From: Candidatus Wirthbacteria bacterium CG2_30_54_11
Lineage (GTDB): Bacteria > Patescibacteriota > CG2-30-54-11
Reading direction: 5' to 3'
Assembly: GCA_001873755.1 (NCBI GenBank)
Contig: MNZT01000091.1
Coordinates: forward strand, 1-5,791
Length of the DNA stretch: 5,791 nucleotides
Below are positions 1 through 5,724 of this stretch, piece after piece (position 1 is the stretch's first letter; each line of letters begins with the position of its first letter). A program made the position numbers and the translations under genes. A model generated the notes under the pieces. That model was not told where the DNA came from. It did not search any database and was given only the letters and a program-made list of their open reading frames with translations.

Positions 1-1
1 C

Positions 2-37
2 GAGATCATGCGGCTGGTCGAGATCATGCGGCTGGTG
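2..37 (+). repeat. 18-base tandem duplication inside ftsX
   Basis: Bases 2-19 (GAGATCATGCGGCTGGTC) and 20-37 (GAGATCATGCGGCTGGTG) are identical at 17 of 18 positions and in frame. They encode EIMRLV twice just before GATNWF. FtsX relatives normally carry the motif once, often as EIEIM(K/R)LVGA, so this looks like an in-frame slippage duplication in the cytoplasmic loop. The first copy lies at the window edge, so a longer array upstream cannot be excluded. Confidence 0.75.
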
Positions 38-307
38 GGTGCCACCAACTGGTTCATCCAGTGGCCTTTCATCCTGGAAGCCATGTACGACGGCATCGTC
101 GCCGGAGTGCTGGCCACGCTGCTGATATTTTTTGCTTTTGACCGGTTTTCTACCCAGCTGATCGATCTGAGCTACCTGTTGAAAATACCCAAGCCTGAAT
201 TCGGCATCCTCTCTGCCTTGAAACTTGGATTGTACCAGACTGGAGCCGGGGCTGTCCTGGGTGCCTTCAGCAGCTATATCTCGGTCAGACGGCATCTGCG
301 TTCCTGA
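2..307 (+). CDS. ftsX: Cell division protein FtsX, C-terminal part (5' end outside window)
   Basis: This is the 3' end of an FtsX-type permease, open from the window edge to a TGA at 305-307. FtsX is the membrane subunit of the FtsEX ATP-binding-cassette complex, which transmits ATP hydrolysis by FtsE to peptidoglycan hydrolases or their activators outside the cell during division. The visible part holds the conserved cytoplasmic motif MRLVGATNWFIQWPF, then a membrane segment (GIVAGVLATLLIFFAF). A loop follows, then a last membrane segment (LYQTGAGAVLGAFSSYISV) and a short basic tail (RRHLRS), the usual FtsX ending. The motif is preceded by a second copy of EIMRLV, an 18-base tandem duplication. 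The next gene encodes a secreted coiled-coil M23 protein, a common neighbour and likely partner. Family assignment is good; ftsE would be expected upstream but is not in the window. Confidence 0.9.
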   Translation, partial: EIMRLVEIMRLVGATNWFIQWPFILEAMYDGIVAGVLATLLIFFAFDRFSTQLIDLSYLLKIPKPEFGILSALKLGLYQTGAGAVLGAFSSYISVRRHLRS

Positions 308-336
308 TTTTCATCCTCCACAGCGGGTGGTATACT
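308..336 (+). promoter_or_regulatory. Candidate extended -10 promoter for the M23 peptidase gene
   Basis: TTTTCA (308-313, four of six matches to TTGACA) lies 17 bases before TATACT (331-336, five of six matches to TATAAT). A TG at 328-329 gives an extended -10 (TGGTATACT). Transcription would start near 343 and leave a leader of about 27 bases before the ATG at 370. The promoter begins right after the ftsX stop codon, so the peptidase gene may be transcribed both from here and by read-through from ftsX. Predicted from sequence only. Confidence 0.5.
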
Positions 337-369
337 ATTGGTACCTAGCTTTCCTCAGAAGCGACAATC

Positions 370-1614
370 ATGAGAAAAACCAACCTCCGATCCATGATCA
401 TCCGCGCGGTGAGCATCGTTATGCTTGTCTGTGTCGGCACGGGCTTGGGCGTCGGCCGGGCAGACGATCTGACCGATCAGGTGGTGGACAACAAAAAACA
501 GATCATCATTCTGGAGAGCAAGATCGCTGACCAGCAGCGCAAGATCGAACAGCTCAAGCTGCAGGAAAGCAATATAGAGAACCAGATCGAGCTCCTGGAT
601 GCCGAAAAGGACCAGACCCAGCTAGAGCTTGATGCTGCCCAGATGCAGCTCGATCAGGTCACGGCGGATATCGACGGGGTCACAGCCCAGATAGACCAGA
701 CCCAGAAGGACCTGGACTTGCAGGTTGAAATCTTCAAAGAGCACGTCAACGACACCTATATACTCAGCCGGACCAGTGCGCTCGATGTCCTGGTCGAGGC
801 CAAGACCATGGCTGATTATGTCCGACGGCTGGAATACCAGGAGGTCATGGACGACCAGAACAATCTGATCCTCGCTGATCTCAATACGATCAAAGAGAAT
901 CTGACCGAGCAGAAGCAGTCGCTTGATGAAAAGAGATCCCAGTTGGAAGAAATGAAAGCCCAGGTCGTAGCCAAGCAGGCCGAGCTGGACGAGCAGATCG
1001 CCACCAAAGAAGCACTGCTTTCCCAGACCCGCGGGCTGCAGGCGAATTATCAGAACATCATCGATGCCAATGTGAGGGCGAAGAACGAAATCGACAGCCA
1101 GATCAGGTCGATCGAGGCCGAGATTGCCCGTAAGGCAGAGGAAGCCAGACAGAACGCCATAGACAACGGTACAGATCCCGGGCCCGCTACTCCTTCGCGC
1201 GCTGGATTCATATGGCCGGTCAAGGGCACGATCACCATGAATTTCTGGGAATCCTATCCGGACTGGATGCTCAGGGTATACTCCTGGCTCAACAATGGTA
1301 ATGCCAGATATCACACCGGCATTGATATCGCAGCGCCGTCAGGTTCTACCATCAAGGCCCCCAAAGCCGGGGAAGTCGTTTTGGTCCGGGATTTCGGCAG
1401 CTCCGGCTACGGCAAGTGCGTTATGATCGATCATAACGGGGTCATCTCCCTTTACGGACACATGAGCAGTATTTCAGTTTTTCTCGGGCAGGAGGTCGAT
1501 CAGGGCGATACCGTGGGCGCTGTGGGCAGCAGTGGTTTTTCGACCGGAGCTCATCTGCATCTGGAGTTCAGGGAAAAAGGCAAGCTGGTCGATCCTCTTT
1601 CGTATCTACCATAA
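370..1614 (+). CDS. Secreted coiled-coil M23 (LytM) peptidase, EnvC/CwlO-like FtsEX partner
   Basis: A 414-residue exported protein. Residues 1-31 form a signal peptide: basic start, hydrophobic core AVSIVMLVCVGTGLGVG, likely cut after GRA. Residues ~33-260 are heptad-rich coiled coil broken by a segment (~130-165, SALDVLVEAKTMADYVRRLEY) like the central lobe of CwlO/PcsB/EnvC coiled-coil domains. A short Pro/Gly linker leads to a C-terminal M23 domain (~280-414). The expected zinc ligands are present (H315 and D319 in HTGID, H397 in HLH), as are the catalytic histidines H364 (YGHM) and H395. Unlike E. coli EnvC, whose LytM domain is degenerate, this one should cut peptidoglycan cross-bridges itself. 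Its place after ftsX suggests the FtsEX extracellular loop docks on the coiled coil and controls it. The ATG at 370 is chosen because it gives a complete signal peptide; a weak AGAAG lies 8 bases upstream. Domain calls are firm; the FtsEX partnership is inferred from context. Confidence 0.88.
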   Translation: MRKTNLRSMIIRAVSIVMLVCVGTGLGVGRADDLTDQVVDNKKQIIILESKIADQQRKIEQLKLQESNIENQIELLDAEKDQTQLELDAAQMQLDQVTADIDGVTAQIDQTQKDLDLQVEIFKEHVNDTYILSRTSALDVLVEAKTMADYVRRLEYQEVMDDQNNLILADLNTIKENLTEQKQSLDEKRSQLEEMKAQVVAKQAELDEQIATKEALLSQTRGLQANYQNIIDANVRAKNEIDSQIRSIEAEIARKAEEARQNAIDNGTDPGPATPSRAGFIWPVKGTITMNFWESYPDWMLRVYSWLNNGNARYHTGIDIAAPSGSTIKAPKAGEVVLVRDFGSSGYGKCVMIDHNGVISLYGHMSSISVFLGQEVDQGDTVGAVGSSGFSTGAHLHLEFREKGKLVDPLSYLP

Positions 1615-1631
1615 TTTTCGAATACCCGTCT

Positions 1632-2183
1632 ATGCTCCGTGTGATCGCCGGTACGGCGAAAGGCAGACATCTGAAGACCCCCACCTGGGAAGGAACGCGC
1701 CCTATGATGGACAAGACCAGAGGGGCGCTTTTTAATATCCTCGGCGATGATGTGATCGAGGCCCGGGTGCTTGATCTTTTCGCCGGGACGGGTGCTGTCG
1801 GCATCGAAGCGATCAGCCGGGGCGCTAAGTCGGTCGATTTCGTCGAACTGAACCCGCGTACAGCCAGGCTGATCAAGGAAAATCTGGAGACTGCCAGATT
1901 CACTGCGCAAGGCTTCGTCCATACCCGGAGCGTCGAGGACCACCTCACGAGCTTGCGCGGGATCGGAGCTGATCCGTTCGACCTGATCTTTTTTACCCCG
2001 CCCTATGCGATATTTTCCCTCCCGCTCATGCGCCAGGCACTGACCCTGCTGAAGTCCCAGGGATCTCTGGTAGCTGAGCTGGCGTCCAAGGATGAGGTGT
2101 CTGCCGAGGAACGCGCTACCTTGAATATCTGGCAGGAAAAGATGTATGGGGATACGAGGCTGCTGTTCATGATGCGAGGGTAA
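1632..2183 (+). CDS. rsmD: 16S rRNA (guanine(966)-N2)-methyltransferase RsmD, with altered catalytic motif
   Basis: A 183-residue Rossmann-fold methyltransferase, the usual RsmD/YlbH length. The family transfers a methyl group from S-adenosylmethionine to N2 of G966 in 16S rRNA during 30S assembly. Visible family motifs are RVIAGTAKGRHL at the N-terminus, RPMMDKTRGALFN (23-35, the RPTxDxVRExLFN signature), the SAM-binding loop LDLFAGTGAVGIEA (47-60) and the acidic strand end VELNP (71-75). The catalytic motif reads FTPPY (121-125) where nearly all relatives have DPPY or DPPF, so T122 replaces the aspartate expected to contact the target amino group. The gene starts 17 bases after the peptidase gene with no clear Shine-Dalgarno, and probably shares its transcript. 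Family assignment is strong; whether the enzyme is active is open because of T122. Confidence 0.9.
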   Translation: MLRVIAGTAKGRHLKTPTWEGTRPMMDKTRGALFNILGDDVIEARVLDLFAGTGAVGIEAISRGAKSVDFVELNPRTARLIKENLETARFTAQGFVHTRSVEDHLTSLRGIGADPFDLIFFTPPYAIFSLPLMRQALTLLKSQGSLVAELASKDEVSAEERATLNIWQEKMYGDTRLLFMMRG

Positions 2184-2217
2184 ATAGATGGGGAGAAGAT
2201 AATGCGGGAGAAATGCT

Positions 2218-2315
2218 TACCCCCTTACCCCCTACATAGGGGGATTTCAGAGAATAGCCCCCACAGTGTCGGGGGGGGAAAGAATTGTCCCCCTTTGAAG
2301 GGGGCAGAGGGTAGC
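2218..2315 (+). repeat. Cloverleaf-like GC-rich repeat, copy A
   Basis: A 98-base repeat between rsmD and the DUF559 gene. An outer stem pairs 2218-2225 (TACCCCCT) with 2306-2313 (AGAGGGTA), one mismatch in eight. Inside are three hairpins: 2228-2243 (CCCCCTACATAGGGGG), 2258-2275 (CCCCC/GGGGG) and 2289-2304 (CCCCCTTTGAAGGGGG). The first 38 bases are identical to 2702-2739 in copy B. A further small palindrome, GCCTCCAGGC (2321-2330), follows and has a counterpart after copy B. No T-tract follows the hairpins, so they are not typical intrinsic terminators, though the RNA would be highly structured. Confidence 0.85.
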
Positions 2316-2318
2316 CCT

Positions 2319-2723
2319 GTGCCTCCAGGCAGTCTGTCCTCTAGCGGCCGGTTTCGGCAGAATCCGAAGCTGCTTGGGAGAGCTCGGGGAATGGCACGGG
2401 AGATGACACCTGCGGAAAAGCGTTTGTGGTTTGAAGTGTTGTCCGGGAAGAAAACCGGATACAAGTTCATCAAACAGTATGTCGTGCACAATTACATCCT
2501 CGATTTTTATTGCTCGGCATTGCTACTTGCTGTCGAGGTCGACGGACATAGCCATGATGATCGGCAGGAGTACGATGCAAAAAGAGACCAGTATCTGTCT
2601 GCCTGCGGTATCAAAACAATCCGCTATCGTAATGATGAAGTGCTGCTCCACATCAATGGCGTCTGGGAGGATCTGCGAAGGAGAATGCGGGAGAGGAAAG
2701 ATACCCCCTTACCCCCTACATAG
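2319..2723 (+). CDS. DUF559 / Vsr-like endonuclease-domain protein
   Basis: A small protein of the DUF559 family, related to the very-short-patch-repair endonuclease (PD-(D/E)XK-like fold). Counting from the GTG at 2319, the domain covers ~14-125. It shows NPKLLGRAR, MTPAEKRLW, YKFIKQ, NYILDFYC (D62), AVEVDGHSH (E73, D75, H79), EYDAKRDQYL, GIKTIRYRNDEV and VWEDLRRRM, the whole family pattern with likely catalytic residues intact. The start is uncertain. The frame is open from an ATG at 2202, but residues from there would be a translation of repeat A. An ATG at 2391 would cut off the conserved NPKLL segment. The GTG at 2319 keeps it and has AGAGGG upstream. The C-terminal tail and the TAG (2721-2723) lie inside repeat B. 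The natural substrate of DUF559 proteins is poorly established; the flanking repeats suggest self-propagation rather than a host repair role. Family call strong, start and role uncertain. Confidence 0.82.
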   Translation: MPPGSLSSSGRFRQNPKLLGRARGMAREMTPAEKRLWFEVLSGKKTGYKFIKQYVVHNYILDFYCSALLLAVEVDGHSHDDRQEYDAKRDQYLSACGIKTIRYRNDEVLLHINGVWEDLRRRMRERKDTPLPPT

Positions 2724-2801
2724 GGGGATTTCAGAGAATTGCCCCCACCGTGTCGGGGGCTCTCAGGAAATTGTCCCCCTATGAAGGGGGCAGGGGGTAG
2801 C
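2702..2801 (+). repeat. Cloverleaf-like GC-rich repeat, copy B
   Basis: A 100-base direct repeat of copy A, 484 bases downstream in the same orientation. The outer stem is perfect: 2702-2709 (TACCCCCT) with 2792-2799 (AGGGGGTA). Internal hairpins are 2712-2727 (CCCCCTACATAGGGGG), 2741-2760 (GCCCCC/GGGGGC) and 2775-2790 (CCCCCTATGAAGGGGG). Its first hairpin contains the stop codon of the DUF559 gene (TAG at 2721-2723). Differences from copy A fall mainly in loops and linkers, while the C and G runs are kept, as expected if the fold matters. Confidence 0.85.
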
Positions 2802-2803
2802 GC

Positions 2804-2832
2804 TTGCCTTCTGGCCGGGAGTATGGTATTTT
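2804..2832 (+). promoter_or_regulatory. Candidate nusA promoter with extended -10
   Basis: TTGCCT (2804-2809, four of six matches to TTGACA) is 17 bases before TATTTT (2827-2832, four of six matches). A TG at 2824-2825 gives TGGTATTTT, the same extended -10 layout as the promoter before the M23 gene. A start near 2839 would place the terminator at 2864-2890 inside the nusA leader. The -35 lies at the outer edge of repeat B. Moderate to low confidence because both hexamers are imperfect. Confidence 0.4.
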
Positions 2833-2863
2833 GCTTACTGTAATCGAATAGAACGCAATGGAA

Positions 2864-2890
2864 GGTGAGGGAACAGCCCCCACCTTTTTT
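2864..2890 (+). terminator. Intrinsic terminator in the nusA leader (possible attenuator)
   Basis: GGTGAGGG (2864-2871) pairs with CCCCCACC (2877-2884), one A-C mismatch in eight, around the loop AACAG. Six Ts follow directly (2885-2890). It ends 37 bases before the nusA ATG, and I see no convincing promoter between it and the gene. It either ends transcripts from the rsmD/DUF559 side or attenuates nusA, whose product itself modulates pausing and termination. Confidence 0.7.
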
Positions 2891-2927
2891 GTAAGAATTA
2901 CCACTTATCCATGACAGGGGAACACCC

Positions 2928-4256
<1,329 letters not shown>

Positions 4257-4270
4257 ACTTTGTTCCTTCA

Positions 4271-4312
4271 AATCAAAAAACGGCTCCCTGTTTTCAGGAA
4301 GCCGTTTTGATT
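4271..4312. terminator. Bidirectional intrinsic terminator after nusA
   Basis: The left arm 4271-4290 and right arm 4295-4312 pair around a TTTT loop. The core is CGGCT, a C-A mismatch, CCTG / CAGG, AGCCG, and it extends through A-rich and T-rich flanks (AATCAAAA / TTTTGATT) with two unpaired As on the left. The T-rich side serves nusA, and the A-rich side would serve transcripts from the minus strand. It lies 14 bases after the nusA stop. Confidence 0.88.
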
Positions 4313-4318
4313 CTGTAT

Positions 4319-4416
4319 TTATCGCACATCTGGCTCAGGACGATCGGTTCTTTCCCTTCGTTCGTTACGTTTATCAGGTAGCGGTTCGAAGCCTAAATGA
4401 TGTTCGTTAATTAATT
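4319..4416 (-). pseudogene. Possible 3' remnant of a minus-strand gene cut by the insertion sequence
   Basis: On the minus strand an open frame runs from the insertion sequence to a TAA at 4321-4319. It reads about 30 codons including LGFEPLPDKRNER and ending RPEPDVR. The stop sits 6 bases from the bidirectional terminator, as expected for a gene converging on nusA. No family is recognised and so short an open frame can arise by chance; the support is the position and the two-way terminator. Otherwise 4313-4416 shows nothing I can identify. Confidence 0.25.
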
Positions 4417-4420
4417 CTAA

Positions 4421-5670
4421 GGACGCGCACGTAAATAAGTGTTACCACTGTAAGCCATGAAGTCCCCCATGGAAGCGATAAAAGAACGGTATGCGCTGAT
4501 AGCGCCGCACCTTGATGAACGTACGGAGCGGCTTTGGTGTGCCGCGGAAGCGAGGTCACTCGGTCGTGGTGGGGTAACCATGGTGCAACGAACAACGGGG
4601 GTGTCTCGCCCGCGGATCACGCGCGGCAAGCATGACCTAGAGGAGAAACCTTTCGCTGACGGTCGAATACGCCGACTCGGGGGAGGACGCAAGAGAGTGG
4701 CAGAGCAAGACCTCACCCTACTGCCGGATCTTGATGCGCTCATCGAACCGATGTTGCGGGGCGATCCGATGCGCGGGATCCGCTGGACATGCAAGAGCAC
4801 CCGCAAGCTCTCCAAGGAACTTGGCGAAAAAGGGCATGTCATCGGTTCCACGACCGTTGGGAAGGAACTACGGAAGCAAAAGTACAGTCTGCAGGGGAAT
4901 CGCAAGACGCAGGAGGGTTCCTCTCATCTCGATCGCAACGCGCAATTCCTCCACATTCATGAGAGAGCAACGGTATTTCAAGAGCGGGGAGATCCCGTTA
5001 TTTCCATCGATACGAAGAAGAAGGAACTCATCGGGAACTACAAGAACGGAGGAAAAGAATGGTTACCGGAGGGAACTCCGCGTACGGTGAAGGTACATGA
5101 CTTCATGGACAAGAAGCTTGGCAAGGCTATTCCCTACGGCATCTACGACATCGCGAAGAACAAGGGGTTCGTGTCCGTGGGGATCGACAATGACACGGCA
5201 GAATTTGCCGTGCAGACGATCCGTCGGTGGTGGCATGGCGTGGGGCGGGAAGGATACCGACAATCGACAGCGCTCTACATCACTGCAGACGGGGGCGGAA
5301 GCAACGCAAGCCGCTCACGGCTTTTCAAGCTGGAGTTGCAGAAATTCGTGGATGAGACAGGACTCACCATCACCGTTTCCCACTACCCGCCGGGCACGAG
5401 CAAATGGAACAAGATTGAGCACCGGATGTTCTGCCACATCACGGCAAATTGGCGGGCATAACCTCTTGTGAGCCGTGAGCTCATTGTCGAGCTGATTGCA
5501 CATACGACAACGGAGAAAGGTCTCACGATTCAGTCAGAACTCGATACGAACAGCTACGCGAAGGGACGTGTTGTGACGAAGCAAGAATTCGCTACGCTGG
5601 CTCTTACACGAAACGACTTTCACGGAGAATGGAACTACGTCACCCGAGTTCCAGAAACGATTGCAACCCC
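4421..5670 (+). mobile_element. ISAzo13-family insertion sequence (approximate limits)
   Basis: The element is defined by its transposase gene. Ends are tentative. GGACGCGCA at 4421-4429 weakly matches the reverse complement of 5662-5670 (GGGGTTGCA, five of nine). Flanking CTAA (4417-4420) and CTAG (5671-5674) could be a worn target duplication. That would give an element of about 1,250 bases in which the transposase stop overlaps the right flank. The insertion separates nusA and its terminator from whatever lay beyond. The right end directly abuts a second insertion sequence. Confidence 0.5.
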
Positions 5671-5674
5671 CTAG
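4457..5674 (+). pseudogene. ISAzo13-family DDE transposase, interrupted by an in-frame TAA
   Basis: The frame encodes an ISAzo13-type transposase of about 405 codons, split by a single TAA at 5459-5461 after residue 334. Nothing is out of frame: the 70 codons after the stop (from PLVSRELIVELIAH to the TAG at 5672-5674) continue the family sequence, including the characteristic RNDFHGEWNY near the C-terminus. The N-terminal ~60 residues (DERTERLWCAAEARSLG, RTTGVSRPRI) contain the DNA-binding helix-turn-helix. Likely catalytic residues are D185 (VISID), D278 (YITADGGGSN) and E321 (NKIEHRMF), all before the stop. Relatives usually read NWRGKPL or NWRGRPL here, so NWRA-stop-PL fits a nonsense change of a lysine or arginine codon. 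A 334-residue product would keep the DDE triad but lose the conserved tail, so it is probably inactive unless the stop is read through. There is no clear ribosome-binding site before the ATG at 4457; ATG 4469 is an alternative start. Confidence 0.85.
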
Positions 5675-5689
5675 AGGGAAAAGTGTAGG

Positions 5690-5724
5690 ATGATGAGTAC
5701 CTCAGTAAACGGAGGACTCATCAT
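5690..5724 (+). promoter_or_regulatory. Hairpin hiding the ribosome-binding site of the downstream transposase
   Basis: ATGATGAGT (5690-5698) pairs perfectly with ACTCATCAT (5716-5724). After one bulged A (5699), CCTC (5700-5703) pairs with GAGG (5712-5715), leaving an 8-base loop (AGTAAACG). The 13-bp stem buries the Shine-Dalgarno GGAGG (5711-5715) and the first two bases of the start codon at 5723. This fits the known strategy by which insertion sequences block translation of transposase from read-through transcripts, while a shorter transcript starting inside the element would lack the left arm. Confidence 0.7.

Larger units (their letters stand above)
2193..2816 (+). mobile_element. Candidate repeat-flanked DUF559 mobile unit
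   Basis: The DUF559 gene together with its two cloverleaf repeats forms a compact block of about 620 bases between rsmD and nusA. The similarity of the two flanks runs beyond the folded repeats. On the left, both begin with ATGCGGGAGA (2202-2211 and 2685-2694). On the right, both end in a GCCT/GGC mini-palindrome (2321-2330 and 2806-2815). In copy B the left shared segment is the last coding part of the nuclease gene (RRRMRE), so the equivalent in front of copy A may be the scar of a second nuclease copy. No transposase and no target-site duplication are evident; boundaries are approximate. The idea that this is mobile is inference. Confidence 0.5.

Noticed and set aside
622..1314. Long minus-strand open frame opposite the M23 peptidase gene
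   Set aside because: It lies entirely across a clear coding gene, gives no recognisable family sequence, and is explained as an antisense shadow of the biased codons of the coiled coil.
2228..2304. C5/G5 hairpins as intrinsic terminators after rsmD
   Set aside because: None is followed by a run of Ts; the real T-tract terminator is at 2864-2890.
2218..2315. Repeat copy A as a CRISPR array or tRNA gene
   Set aside because: There are only two copies, 484 bases apart with a gene between, not regularly spaced short repeats. The cloverleaf has no tRNA signatures (no TTCGA loop, no anticodon arm pattern), so it only resembles a tRNA in outline.
4370..4400. tRNA-like T-arm (GGTTCGAAGCC) as a tRNA fragment or attachment site
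   Set aside because: The flanking bases do not form the expected 5-bp stem and no other tRNA arms are present; TTCGAA is simply a palindrome.
4439..4450. Small hairpin AGTG-TTAC-CACT before the ISAzo13 start codon
   Set aside because: Only four base pairs and it covers no ribosome-binding site; likely chance.
5459..5461. TAA as a reassigned sense codon
   Set aside because: TAA ends the M23, rsmD and nusA genes in this window at the expected family lengths, so the codon is a normal stop here.
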